Of a stretch of DNA of 64,000 bases, positions 50,075 through 59,725 are shown piece after piece. Position numbers and translations under genes: made by a program. This DNA is from UBA1447 sp964627535 (GTDB lineage: Bacteria; Bacillota; Clostridia; Oscillospirales; Acutalibacteraceae). Each line of letters begins with the position of its first letter. The first letter of the stretch is position 1. Location of the stretch: contig CAZVJW010000013.1 of assembly GCA_964627535.1 (NCBI GenBank), forward strand, positions 15,002 to 79,001, written 5' to 3'. The notes under the pieces were generated by a model. It did no database searches, was not told where the DNA came from, and saw only the letters and a program-made list of their open reading frames with translations.

Positions 50075-50198
50075 CACTAATTCACGATTAAAAAACCAAG
50101 CAAAAGCTTTGATTTATACGATTCTCCATTTTAATGCAGAATAGTATTATGGGGTTTTATGCGGATTTTTTAGTTAGGTTTTTATGAGTAATTAGTAT
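50074..50198 (+). repeat. TACTAAT-type element with both ends and nested insert
   Basis: 125 bases from ACACTAATTCACGATTA to TAATTAGTAT. Apart from the nested 30 bases it matches the reverse complement of the element at 23887 (for example GCGGATTTTTTAGTTAGG and TTTTTATGAGTAATTAGT). The left end coincides with the last base of the upstream stop codon. Confidence 0.82.
50117..50146 (+). repeat. Nested 30-base palindromic insert flanked by TTA (copy 2)
   Basis: Differs from the copy at 44477 by one base in the left arm (TACGATTCT). TTA stands on both sides (50114-50116 and 50147-50149). Confidence 0.75.
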
Positions 50199-50240
50199 GA
50201 TATTATTTCATCAACAAACATTACAGCGCTTATATATTTT

Positions 50241-50284
50241 ATAAACATAATAAACGGGGCATCCGCCCCGTTTATTATGTTTAT
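50241..50284. terminator. Bidirectional terminator with a 20-bp stem
   Basis: Arms 50241-50260 and 50265-50284 are fully complementary around an ATCC loop, with CGGGGC/GCCCCG at the top and A/T-rich lower parts. It separates the metallophosphoesterase gene from the converging GPH transporter gene. Confidence 0.9.
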
Positions 50285-50286
50285 AA

Positions 50287-51765
50287 TCAGTCTTCCAATG
50301 AATAGGCTTCTTGAACATTAACTTCCTGCTGCGTTATTTTCCGGCGTTCATACAGTTCGGCATACATACGGTCCCTTTTTTCACCGGAAAGGTCATAAAA
50401 GAATTTTGGGATAAGGCCGAAAATTCCGGTTGCAACGGGGAGCAAAACGCTCATTGCGAATAAGCCGTATTTCGTTGACTCGGATTGATTGCCGAAGCCA
50501 GCCGCCAGGTCATAACCAATTCCCTTCAATAATGCCGATTGAAGGCTGCCGGTTACATTCTTTACCAGCTTCACAAAAAAGCTTCTGGCTGCAAGCGTCA
50601 TGCCCTCGGTGCGATAACCGTTTTTCCATTCGCAGTAATCCATTGTTTCGTTGAACATTTCTTTCGGGATGACCTTTTTCACACCCCAGGTTGTAAGCCA
50701 TATACCTTCTTTTATCATTAAAAACGGAATCATGATTTTTGCTTTTCGGAAAACCCCGTTTTTGCCCCGGCCGCCTATAGAACCGACAAAAAAGACGATT
50801 ACGGCAAGAAAATCGCCGAAATGAGAACCGAATATCCATAAAGTTCTTGTGGAAAACCTTTTCCTTGCCCACGGAACATAGGAGAAGCTGATAAACGACA
50901 TCGGCGCGCCAATTATTCTGACAATATTTTTTATAGAGGCAGCGCCGAGAACATCAATATAATAATTATCCATGCCCGCGCTTATTGAGAACGCGCCGAA
51001 GAAATCGGAAAGCATCATGAGAAGCATCGGTTTGTTGCTTAAAATTGATTTGATCCCCGCTTTTATATCCGGCCGCTCGACTGACTGCATAACACGCTCC
51101 TTGGCAACAAAAAAGAAAAATAAAGCCATAAGTCCGCAAACAACAGAAGTTGTAACACCCATTGTAATATAGACATTCTTCATTGGCACTTTCATAACAT
51201 TGTGATTGACAAGATCTATGAGGACACCCATTGATATTTCAGGAATGTCCTGCCAAATCTGTGTTAAAACCTCTGCCATAGTTATCAGCCCGACTCTTTC
51301 CTTCGGGCTGGGCGTTATAGTCGAAAGCAAGCCCGTTTCGGAAATTCCGCGGAAGGTACCTCCGCCCTCCCGCACCAAAGCAAGAATCATCCAAAAAAAG
51401 AACTTCCCCACATCCATCGGGTCCTTACTGAAAAACAGTGGAGCCATCCAATAAAGGCAAGCGCCCGCTGTGGCGGGAATCGCAAAAGCAATCAGATAAG
51501 GCTTAAATTTTCCCCATCTTGTGCGGGTTTTATCGACAATAATGCCGATGAACGTATCATTAAAAGCGTCCCAAATACCGTTAATAATCCCAATAAAGGT
51601 TAATCGGTAAAGATCAATTTTTAAAACATCCAATACAAAACGGCCCGCATACGCGTCAATCGTAAAACTTTTAGAAGAATCGAAGAGAACATAGGCAGCT
51701 GTTTCAAGACTGCCCACATACTTTCGTTCGTCGACCTTCGACTTAAGGGTTGCCTCCTGGGGCAT
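50287..51765 (-). CDS. GPH-family MFS sugar:cation symporter
   Basis: Glycoside-pentoside-hexuronide symporter (MelB-like) with about twelve hydrophobic helices in 492 residues. Family signatures are GIINGIWDAFNDTFIGIIVDKTRTRWGKFKPYL in the first half and MDYCEWKNGYRTEGMTLAA in the second. TGLLSTITPSPKERVGLIT is the conserved cytoplasmic loop. It resembles a group of GPH proteins that often accompany glycosidase genes. It lies alone on the minus strand, head-to-tail downstream of the giant LRR gene. The transported sugar or glycoside cannot be named. Confidence 0.9.
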   Translation of the reverse strand: MPQEATLKSKVDERKYVGSLETAAYVLFDSSKSFTIDAYAGRFVLDVLKIDLYRLTFIGIINGIWDAFNDTFIGIIVDKTRTRWGKFKPYLIAFAIPATAGACLYWMAPLFFSKDPMDVGKFFFWMILALVREGGGTFRGISETGLLSTITPSPKERVGLITMAEVLTQIWQDIPEISMGVLIDLVNHNVMKVPMKNVYITMGVTTSVVCGLMALFFFFVAKERVMQSVERPDIKAGIKSILSNKPMLLMMLSDFFGAFSISAGMDNYYIDVLGAASIKNIVRIIGAPMSFISFSYVPWARKRFSTRTLWIFGSHFGDFLAVIVFFVGSIGGRGKNGVFRKAKIMIPFLMIKEGIWLTTWGVKKVIPKEMFNETMDYCEWKNGYRTEGMTLAARSFFVKLVKNVTGSLQSALLKGIGYDLAAGFGNQSESTKYGLFAMSVLLPVATGIFGLIPKFFYDLSGEKRDRMYAELYERRKITQQEVNVQEAYSLED

Positions 51766-51959
51766 TTAAGCATCTCCATTCATTGAAAATAAAAACTTTT
51801 TATAGTTTACTATATTTTGACGAAAACATCAATTGAAATTTTAATGTGATACTGTTTTGCATGGACTAAAAACCATACTTATACCGCCAGCCAAGGCATC
51901 GTGCCCCGGCCGGCGGTTCTTTGTAAATTTAGGCAAATGTTTCGGGTTGTTACAGTTTA

Positions 51960-54900
51960 TCAGTCAAATAACACTGTACCCATCGTTTGATCGAGCTGCA
52001 GCACATTGTTCTGCACATCTAAAATAACATCAAAATCGTTTTCATCAACAATGCCATCCTTGAAAAGATCGCTTGCCTTGATATAAGCAGCACCGGTGAC
52101 CGGGTCCCAATGCGGCAGCGCATAATTTCCAACATCAATGACCGTATCCGCATCATTCGTATCGATATTTCCGTCGCCGTTAACATCGCCGAAGATAATA
52201 ACAGTATATGATCTGATGATTTCGTTTGTGGTATTGTCAAGAACATTTATTACCGTACCTGTACCGAGGGTATCGCTTGACGTTGAATACTCCAAATGGA
52301 CTCCGTTCAATTGAATATAGCTGCTTTCAAACTCGGTTTTTGTTAAACCCTCCGTAAGGCCGTAAATGAAATTGCGGGCATTATCAACGACTGTTGTCGC
52401 ATCTGAAAGCTTGGATATCCCTTTAAATGCAATCATCTGCGCGGTATATCCGTACCATAACGGGCTTGTAAAATTCGATGCAACATCATAATAATAAACT
52501 GTAAAACCCGCGGCACAAGTATAAAACACATCTGAATTCATTGACGGCGCATCGCCCGTAAAATATGCAGCAGTGAGTTTCGTGCAGTTTCTGAACGCAT
52601 AATAGTCAATATAAGTCACTCCGCTTCCGATTGTCACCGTGGTCAGCTCTGTGCAATAATAGAACGCGGAATTTCCGATTGACGTAACACTGTCCGGAAT
52701 TGTAACCGATAACAAACCGATGCAAGAAGTGAAAGCGGAATTTCCGATTGTTTTTACTCCGCTCCCGATGGTTAACGAGGCAAGTTTGGTGCAGGCATAG
52801 AAGGCGGAATTTCCGATTGATGTAACACTGTCCGGAATAGTTACCGATGTCAGTAAAATACAGGAGGAAAACGCAGAGGACCCGATTGTTTTCACTCCGT
52901 TCCCGATAATTAACGAAGCGAGTTTGGTACAATAATAAAATGCGGAACTTCCGATTGTTTCCACGCTGTCCGGAATGGTCACCGATGCCAGTAAAACGCA
53001 GGAGGTGAACGCAGATGAGCCGATTGTTTTCACTCCGTTCCCGATGATTAACGAAGCGAGTTTGGTACAATAATAAAATGCGGAACTTCCGATTGTTTCT
53101 ACGCTGTCCGAAATCGCAACCGAGGTCAACCCTGTGCAATTATAAAATGCGGAACTTTCGATTGTTTCCACGCTGTCCGGAACCGCAACCGAAGTTAAAC
53201 CTGTGCAATTATAAAATGCGGAGTTTGCTATTGTTTTCACACTGCTTCCGAAAGTGACCAAGGTCAGTTTAGTGCAATTGTAAAAAGCGGAAGGTCCGAT
53301 TGTTTCCACACTATTCAGGACGGTATATATACCCGACTTGCCTTCAGGACACCTCATAAGCGTTTTCTTTGCATAATCAAATAAAACGCCGTCATCGCTT
53401 GAATAAATAGTATTGCCGGCATTAACATTTATTTGTGTCAGCAAGATGCATGAGCCGAAAGCGCCATCCCCTATTGCGGTAACCCCGGCCGGAATCGCAA
53501 CCGAAGGCAGAACGCTGCAACCGGAAAACGCGGATGACCCTATTGTTTTCACGCCGCTTCCGATGGTTATCGTGTTCATTTTAGAGCAAGAAGAGAACGC
53601 TGAATCCCCGATTGTTTCCACACTGTCCGGAACGGTAACCGATAACAGGCCGGTGCAAGAAGAGAAAGCATAATTTCCGATTGCTTTTACATTGCCCGGG
53701 ATAGTCAGTGATGTAAGCCTGAAACAATAGTAGAAAGCATAATCCCCGATTGCGGTTACGCTGGCCGGAATAGTAACCGAATTCATAAGTGTGCAACTAT
53801 AGAAAGCGTTATTTCCGATTGATATCACGCCGGCCGGGATAATAACCGAGGTCAGGTCCGAACGGTTAGTAAACGCCGAAGCTCCGATTGCGATGACAGA
53901 ATAATTGTCGATTATTTCCGGGATATTCAACGCTCCGCCCGCACCGGTATACTTCATTATCATAGCCTTTGAATCGGATACAGCGTAAAAATAGTCACCG
54001 CATTTTATACCGGTTCTGTACGTATACCACGGGTTTGTGAATCCGGTTTTCCCGTTTATATACACCACAAGAAATCCGGCGGCACAATTGTCAAAAACAC
54101 CGCTGCCCATTGTGGGTGCGTTGCCTGAAAAGTTCGCCTCAGCCAGCCCTGAACAATTATAGAAGGCATAGTTTCCTATTGCCGTAATACCGCTGCCTAT
54201 GGCAACCGATTTTAAACCGTAGCAATTATAGAAAGCCCAATCTCCGATTGCCGTTACGCTGTCCGGAATGGTCAGAGATGTTGGTTTATAGCAATAATAG
54301 AACGCATATTTTCCGATTGTTTTCACATTGCCCGGGATCGTCAGCGATGTAAGCCCATAACAATAGTAGAAAGCGTAACTCCCGATTGCGGTAACACTGT
54401 ACGGAATGGTCAGTGATGTAAGCCTGTAACAATAGTAGAAAGCATAATCCCCGATTACGGTTACACTGTCCGGAATGGTAACCGAAGTCAAAAGTGTGCA
54501 ATTATTGAAAGCGTTCTTTCCGATTGTCGTCACGCCGGCCGGTATGGTAACAGCGGTCAGGTCCGTGCGGTTATAGAATGCCGAATCTCCGATTGCCGCA
54601 ACAGGATATTCATCAAGACTGTCAAGGATATTTACAACTCCGCCCGCACCGGTATACTTCATTATGGTTGCCTTTGAATCGGAAACGGAGTAAACATAAT
54701 CACCGCACTTCACACCGGTTCTGTACGTATGCCACGGGTTTGTAAATCCGGTTTTTCCGTTTATATACACCACAAGAAACCCGGCGGCACAATTGTCAAA
54801 AACACCGCTGCCCATTACCGGCGCGTTGCCGGAAAAGCTTGCCTCAGCCAACCCGGAGCAGTTGTAAAAAGCATAATTTCCTATTGACGCGACGCCGCTG

Positions 54901-57900
54901 CCTATGGCAACCGATTTCAACCCGTAACAATAATAGAAAGCATATTCACCAATTGCGGTTACGCTGTCGGGGATTGTCAGCGAGGTTGGTTTGTTGCAAT
55001 AATAGAATGCATATTTTCCGATTGCCGTCACATTGCCGGGGATCATCAGCGATGTAAGCCCGTAACAATAGTAAAAAGCGTACTCCCCGATTACGGTCAC
55101 ACTTTCCGGCATAATGGCAGAAGTCATCCCATAACAATTATAGAAGGCGTTATTTCCGATTGTAATAACGCTGTCCGGAATATACACCGTTGCCAGCCCG
55201 CTGCAGCCTGAAAACGCGCCTCCCGCAATACTCAGCGTTCCTTCCAAAAGAGATATCGTTGTGCCGGCAGGCATTGTCCCTTTGTATTTGTAAGCAATAG
55301 TACCGACATAGACAAGACCGTCCGGCAGGCTGATGAACCATGGCGTGCCTTCGAAAGCGGATTCGCCGATGCTTGCCAAACCGGCAGGGAATGTTATGTT
55401 TTCGAGGGCGGCGCAATTATAAAACGCATAACTGCCGATTGCTGATACACTTTCCGGAATAATCACCGAGGTCAGCCCCTCGTAATTTTCAAAAGCGCGG
55501 CTGCCGATTGCCGTTACCCGATACTCGTCATGCTCGCCTAACACTTCCGGAATCACTAACACTCCGCCTAAACCTGCATAGCCTTCAATGGTTGCTTCAT
55601 CACCCGAGACGGAATATAAATAATCTCCAAAAGATAATGCTGTTTGATACCCGTACCAGGGGTTGGTAAACCCGGTCTTGCCGGCCACAAAGACCACCTT
55701 GAAACCATCCGCGCAGCCGTCAAATACATCATCCCCCATTGCGGGTGCGTTGCCGAGGAAATATGCCGCGGTTAAGCTTCTGCAATAATAGAACGCATCA
55801 TCCCCGATAAGTGTTATGCTGTCCGGAAATGATACCCCTGTTAAACCGGTACATTGAAAGAATGCCTGGACGCCGATTTCGGTCACACCGCCCGGGACTG
55901 TATAATCTCCCTGTTTCCCACATGGGTACTGAACAAGAACTGTTTGGGCTTTGTTGAACAGCATGCCGTCAATGCTGCTCGAATATGTTAAATTATTGTT
56001 ATCCACATTGATTTGTGTCAGCGCTGTACAGCCGTAGAACACCCCATAGCTTTCATAAAACATACTTCTGCTGCCGATGGAGGTAACGCCGGCAGGGATA
56101 AACACACTTTCCAAGCTTGTGCAGCCGGCAAACGCGCCGCCTGCAATCGTTTTGACACCGCTGCCTATGGTCACGTCTATAAGGCTTGCACATCCGTAGA
56201 AAGATAAGTAACCGATGGTTGCAACGCTGTCCGGAATTGTTATTTCGGCCAGTTTGACGCAAAGCGCGAATGTGTAGACGCCGATATCAGTCACTCCGCT
56301 GCCTAATGTCAATTCGGTCAGCCCGGTACAATACATAAACGCGCCCACCGGTTCCGAATATATATTAAAACTGCCGCCGATAGTTGTCACGCTGTCCGGA
56401 ATAACCACGCTTTCCAAGCTTGTGCAGCCGGCAAACGCGCCGCTTTCAATCGTTTTAACGCCGCTGCCGATGGTTAAACCGGTAATACCCGCACACTCCA
56501 TAAACGCGCAATAGCCAATATTTCTGACGGTGCCCGGTATTGTAATTTCTGTCAGCGCGGTGCATTCTGCAAATGAGTAGCCGCCAATTTCAGACACTCC
56601 GCTGCCTATTGTTATATCGGTAAGACCTTCACACCCGGAAAATGCTCCAAACCCAATACTTGTGACTGTATTTGGAATAGTTATTTCGGCCAATTTGGCA
56701 CACCCGGAAAACGCCGCGGAACCGATTCTGGTTAATTCGCTGCCCAATGACACGTTTTGCAGCTCTGTGCAATTCATGAAAGCACCCGTCATGTTTTCCG
56801 AATAACCACTTGAATTGCCGTCAATGGAGAGTACACTGTCCGGGATCACCACCCCGGTTAAACCGGCGCAATTTGCGAAGGCACCGGCACAAATGTTTTT
56901 GACGGTGCCCGGCACCGTATAATCTCCCGATTTTCCGATAGGATAGCGGATAAGTGATGTCATATCCGCATTAAACAGAACCCCATCCACGCAGCGATAA
57001 AACAAGTTGCCGCCTGCAACGGTTATTTGCGCCAGTTTATGACAGTTGCCGAATGCATCAATACCGATATATTCCACTCCGCTCCCGATGAAAACACTTG
57101 TCAATTCGGAGCAATTGTAGAAAGCTCGGTCTCCGATACTTTTAACCCTGTCCGGAATGGTAACAGTGGTCAATTTTGTACAACCCATAAACGCCTGCGC
57201 GCCGATTTCGGTCACTTCGCTACCGATTGAAACGCTTTCCAGCCCGGAACAATAATAGAACGCGGCGCGGCCAATGATTTGTACATTATCCGGAATGGTT
57301 ACGCCGGTCAGTCCCGAACATTGATAGAACGCCTGTGCGCCGATATCCGTCACTTCGCTTCCGATTGAAACAATTTCCAGCCCGGAACAATAAGAGAATG
57401 CCTCGCTGCCGATGGTTTTAACACTGGCCGGAATGGTTACATCGGTCAGTCCCGAACATTGATAGAACGCCTGCGCGCCGATGTCAATCACTTCACTTCC
57501 GATGGTAATACCTGTCAGCCCAATGCAATTATAAAACGCATTAGAACCGATAGATGTTACGGTTTCCGGGATAACATACGCTCCCGTTCTGCCGCACGGA
57601 TAGAGAATAAGCGTCGTTTTTGATGCGTCAAACAGCACACCGTCTTCGCCCGAATACGACAAATTGCCGGTATCAACATTAATTTCAGTCAGCGCAGAAC
57701 AAGCACTGAACGCCGCATTGCCGATTGCCGTTACACCGCTCCCGATGGAAATGCTTGCCAGCAACGTACAGGCATTGAACGCCCTTGTCCCGATAGTGGT
57801 CACACCGTTTGGAATGACAATGACGGTCAGCCCGCTGCAGCCGGCGAATGCCTCTTCGCCGATAGAGTCCACACCGCTGCCGATATCAACAGTTATCAGA

Positions 57901-59312
57901 TTTGTGCAATTGGAAAATACCCTGTAACCGATTTCGGCCACGCCGCTCCCGATGGAAACACTTTCCAGCCCCGAAGAAGAAAAGGCTCCGATGCCGATGG
58001 TTTGCACGGTATCTGGTATTGTAACGCCGGTCAGTCCGTCAGCAGCAGAAAACGCAAAATATTCTATACTCCCTACGCTGCCGGGAATAACATATTCACC
58101 CGCTTTGCCGCGGGGGTACTTAATCAGTGTTGTTTTGTCAAAGTTAAAGAGCACGCCGTCCTCGCTCGAATATGATGAGTTGCCGGCGTCCACGACGATT
58201 TGCGTTAAGGTATAACAACCTTCGAAAGCTCCGGGCATATATTCCCCAAAGAATTCGCTGCTCCCTCCTTTATCAATAAACGCAACGCTTTCGGGGATGG
58301 TTACGCTTGTCATATTCTCGCTGTATGCAAACGCATATGAGGCAATGCTTGAAACATTTGACGGAATAACCACATCCGCGGCGGAACCTTTATAACAAAT
58401 GAGAATATTATTGCCCACTACAACAAAATCACCGGGATAACCAATTAACCAAGGCGTTTCACCGAAAGCCATTGAGCCGATGGTTGTCACACTGCTCGGG
58501 ATGGTTATATTTGTCAGCTGCATGCACGCCCCGAACGCATAATATCCGATGGAAGTTACAGTGCCCGGGATAGTCACCGAGGTCAGTGCTGTGCAATACA
58601 TAAAAGCTGCGACCTCGATGCTCAACACACCGTCCGGTACCGTATAAGCACCGGACTTGCCGGACGGATACAGAATAAGAGCTGTTTTATTTTTATTGAA
58701 CAGAACACCGTTTTCAACACAAAAAGAGACGCTGCCGTCCGCCACAGTGATTTGTGATAATGACATGCACAGCGCAAACACAGCGACCCCTAAAGAAGTT
58801 GCACTGGCCGGAATCGCAACACTTGTTAAACTCATACAATACAAAAACGCTTGATTGCCAATACTTGTAATGCCTTCCGGAATGACCACACTAGTCAGCT
58901 CATAGCATTCTTGAAACGCGCCGTCGCCGATGGCGGTCACTGTATAGCCGTCCAGCTGGCTTGGTATTGTTATATCACCGCCCGCACCGTTATAATGCGT
59001 AATGGTGGCGTTGGAACCGGATACCTCATAGGTATATGCTCCGCTTTCCGCCGGAGAATCGGATTCGGCTTTTGCATTGGACCCGTTTAAGCCGAACAAC
59101 TTTTTAATGTTATCGGGAATTTGAATGCTTTTGGATATTCCAGGGACAGACATGTCTTTTGCCGCCCCTGCATTTTCTTTAATCTTTTCCAAAAGGCCTA
59201 ATGCGGGATCGGCAACAACGATTGAAGAGGCTGCGGATGCCGTCAGAATACCTGCCGGTATCAGCGTTAAAACCATTGCCAGTGTTAAAAGAACAGACAG
59301 TACCCTTTTCAT
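51960..59312 (-). CDS. Giant secreted leucine-rich-repeat (BspA/LRR_5) protein with C-terminal dockerin
   Basis: 2450 residues. A signal peptide (MKRVLSVLLTLAMVLTLIPAGILTASA) is followed by dozens of about 23-residue BspA-type repeats (pattern LTSVTIPDSVTSIGNSAFYNC). They fall into four supermodules, each opening with a YSVSxxxATIxxYxGxGG-type unit and closing with a GNAPxMGxxVFDxCAxGFxVV plus GKTGFTNPW unit; short DGVLFN-x-x-KTTLI-YP-x-GK inserts recur. The last about 65 residues are a type I dockerin: GDVNGDGNIDTNDADTVIDV and a second, weaker DLFKDGIVDENDFDVILDV. ATG 59312 has AAGGAGAG at 7 bases, against a longer frame from 59402. It is presumably exported and tethered to a cohesin protein; no cohesin is in the window. 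BspA-type repeats in other bacteria mediate adhesion. Confidence 0.9.
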   Translation of the reverse strand: MKRVLSVLLTLAMVLTLIPAGILTASAASSIVVADPALGLLEKIKENAGAAKDMSVPGISKSIQIPDNIKKLFGLNGSNAKAESDSPAESGAYTYEVSGSNATITHYNGAGGDITIPSQLDGYTVTAIGDGAFQECYELTSVVIPEGITSIGNQAFLYCMSLTSVAIPASATSLGVAVFALCMSLSQITVADGSVSFCVENGVLFNKNKTALILYPSGKSGAYTVPDGVLSIEVAAFMYCTALTSVTIPGTVTSIGYYAFGACMQLTNITIPSSVTTIGSMAFGETPWLIGYPGDFVVVGNNILICYKGSAADVVIPSNVSSIASYAFAYSENMTSVTIPESVAFIDKGGSSEFFGEYMPGAFEGCYTLTQIVVDAGNSSYSSEDGVLFNFDKTTLIKYPRGKAGEYVIPGSVGSIEYFAFSAADGLTGVTIPDTVQTIGIGAFSSSGLESVSIGSGVAEIGYRVFSNCTNLITVDIGSGVDSIGEEAFAGCSGLTVIVIPNGVTTIGTRAFNACTLLASISIGSGVTAIGNAAFSACSALTEINVDTGNLSYSGEDGVLFDASKTTLILYPCGRTGAYVIPETVTSIGSNAFYNCIGLTGITIGSEVIDIGAQAFYQCSGLTDVTIPASVKTIGSEAFSYCSGLEIVSIGSEVTDIGAQAFYQCSGLTGVTIPDNVQIIGRAAFYYCSGLESVSIGSEVTEIGAQAFMGCTKLTTVTIPDRVKSIGDRAFYNCSELTSVFIGSGVEYIGIDAFGNCHKLAQITVAGGNLFYRCVDGVLFNADMTSLIRYPIGKSGDYTVPGTVKNICAGAFANCAGLTGVVIPDSVLSIDGNSSGYSENMTGAFMNCTELQNVSLGSELTRIGSAAFSGCAKLAEITIPNTVTSIGFGAFSGCEGLTDITIGSGVSEIGGYSFAECTALTEITIPGTVRNIGYCAFMECAGITGLTIGSGVKTIESGAFAGCTSLESVVIPDSVTTIGGSFNIYSEPVGAFMYCTGLTELTLGSGVTDIGVYTFALCVKLAEITIPDSVATIGYLSFYGCASLIDVTIGSGVKTIAGGAFAGCTSLESVFIPAGVTSIGSRSMFYESYGVFYGCTALTQINVDNNNLTYSSSIDGMLFNKAQTVLVQYPCGKQGDYTVPGGVTEIGVQAFFQCTGLTGVSFPDSITLIGDDAFYYCRSLTAAYFLGNAPAMGDDVFDGCADGFKVVFVAGKTGFTNPWYGYQTALSFGDYLYSVSGDEATIEGYAGLGGVLVIPEVLGEHDEYRVTAIGSRAFENYEGLTSVIIPESVSAIGSYAFYNCAALENITFPAGLASIGESAFEGTPWFISLPDGLVYVGTIAYKYKGTMPAGTTISLLEGTLSIAGGAFSGCSGLATVYIPDSVITIGNNAFYNCYGMTSAIMPESVTVIGEYAFYYCYGLTSLMIPGNVTAIGKYAFYYCNKPTSLTIPDSVTAIGEYAFYYCYGLKSVAIGSGVASIGNYAFYNCSGLAEASFSGNAPVMGSGVFDNCAAGFLVVYINGKTGFTNPWHTYRTGVKCGDYVYSVSDSKATIMKYTGAGGVVNILDSLDEYPVAAIGDSAFYNRTDLTAVTIPAGVTTIGKNAFNNCTLLTSVTIPDSVTVIGDYAFYYCYRLTSLTIPYSVTAIGSYAFYYCYGLTSLTIPGNVKTIGKYAFYYCYKPTSLTIPDSVTAIGDWAFYNCYGLKSVAIGSGITAIGNYAFYNCSGLAEANFSGNAPTMGSGVFDNCAAGFLVVYINGKTGFTNPWYTYRTGIKCGDYFYAVSDSKAMIMKYTGAGGALNIPEIIDNYSVIAIGASAFTNRSDLTSVIIPAGVISIGNNAFYSCTLMNSVTIPASVTAIGDYAFYYCFRLTSLTIPGNVKAIGNYAFSSCTGLLSVTVPDSVETIGDSAFSSCSKMNTITIGSGVKTIGSSAFSGCSVLPSVAIPAGVTAIGDGAFGSCILLTQINVNAGNTIYSSDDGVLFDYAKKTLMRCPEGKSGIYTVLNSVETIGPSAFYNCTKLTLVTFGSSVKTIANSAFYNCTGLTSVAVPDSVETIESSAFYNCTGLTSVAISDSVETIGSSAFYYCTKLASLIIGNGVKTIGSSAFTSCVLLASVTIPDSVETIGSSAFYYCTKLASLIIGNGVKTIGSSAFSSCILLTSVTIPDSVTSIGNSAFYACTKLASLTIGSGVKTIGNSAFTSCIGLLSVTIPDSVTSIGNSAFYYCTELTTVTIGSGVTYIDYYAFRNCTKLTAAYFTGDAPSMNSDVFYTCAAGFTVYYYDVASNFTSPLWYGYTAQMIAFKGISKLSDATTVVDNARNFIYGLTEGLTKTEFESSYIQLNGVHLEYSTSSDTLGTGTVINVLDNTTNEIIRSYTVIIFGDVNGDGNIDTNDADTVIDVGNYALPHWDPVTGAAYIKASDLFKDGIVDENDFDVILDVQNNVLQLDQTMGTVLFD
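53938..54642 (-). repeat. Intragenic 705-base duplication in the LRR gene, copy b
   Basis: For example CCGGTTCTGTACGTAT at 54010 recurs 705 bases on at 54715, and the surrounding sequence is closely similar. Boundaries are approximate. 705 bases equals 235 codons, so the frame is kept. Confidence 0.7.
54643..55347 (-). repeat. Intragenic 705-base duplication in the LRR gene, copy a
   Basis: Partner of the preceding segment. Similarity is highest from about 54643 to 55130, covering the GNAP/GKTGFTNPW unit and the repeats AIGKYAFYYC and SLTIPDSVTAIG, and declines beyond. Confidence 0.6.
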
Positions 59313-59608
59313 GATAATTCTCTCCTTCAAAATATTTATTTCAGTGCAAAATCCAACAACAATGCGCGATATTTTCGAAAACTCCTCCATTTGCTCTGCC
59401 AAAATAAATGTATAAATATTTATAATACAGCCGGCAACCCTTGCCGTTCAAATCCCCGTTATCTCAAAAAACAACATTCAATTTTTCCGTTTCCGCATTG
59501 CGTTTATATGTATATAATATTAATAACAATTTGATATTTTTTATTATATACCTGTCGATATAAAATGCAAGTATTTCACATAATTTTTTATTTTTGTCTA
59601 TTTTATAC
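59313..59608. other. Leader of the LRR gene, no other gene
   Basis: A/T-rich region holding the leader of the giant gene. With the promoter at 59543-59570 the untranslated leader would be about 220 bases. No further structure was recognised. Confidence 0.6.
59543..59570 (-). promoter_or_regulatory. Predicted sigma-A promoter of the LRR-dockerin gene
   Basis: On the minus strand TTGCAT (59565-59570) and consensus TATAAT (59543-59548) are separated by 16 bases. Confidence 0.65.
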
Positions 59609-59645
59609 TAAGCGCCCAAGAGCTTCATCCGCACTTGGGCGCTTA
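59609..59645. terminator. Hairpin, probable terminator of the glycerophosphodiesterase gene
   Basis: TAAGCGCCCAAG and CTTGGGCGCTTA (59609-59620, 59634-59645) form a perfect 12-bp stem. The T-run is poor on the minus strand and better on the plus strand (TTTTGCGTTTTT), so termination efficiency is uncertain. Confidence 0.6.
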
Positions 59646-59725
59646 TTTTGCGTTTTTAAATATTTAATTTTAATGTCGGGCCCGGTTTGTAAAGCCGGCA
59701 ACGCCCCGTCATGCAATTGCCGCAA

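Noticed and set aside
51850..51930. GC-rich hairpin after the LRR-dockerin gene as a terminator
   Set aside because: The stem is imperfect (ACCGCCAGCC against GGCCGGCGGT) and no T-run follows on the minus strand.
52606..58215. Regularly spaced repeats resembling a CRISPR array
   Set aside because: The periodicity of about 69 bases is that of 23-residue leucine-rich repeats within one long coding frame, and the units are diverged rather than identical.
59313..59402. Thirty-codon N-terminal extension of the LRR-dockerin protein
   Set aside because: It would bury the signal peptide, and the AAGGAGAG site fits ATG 59312.
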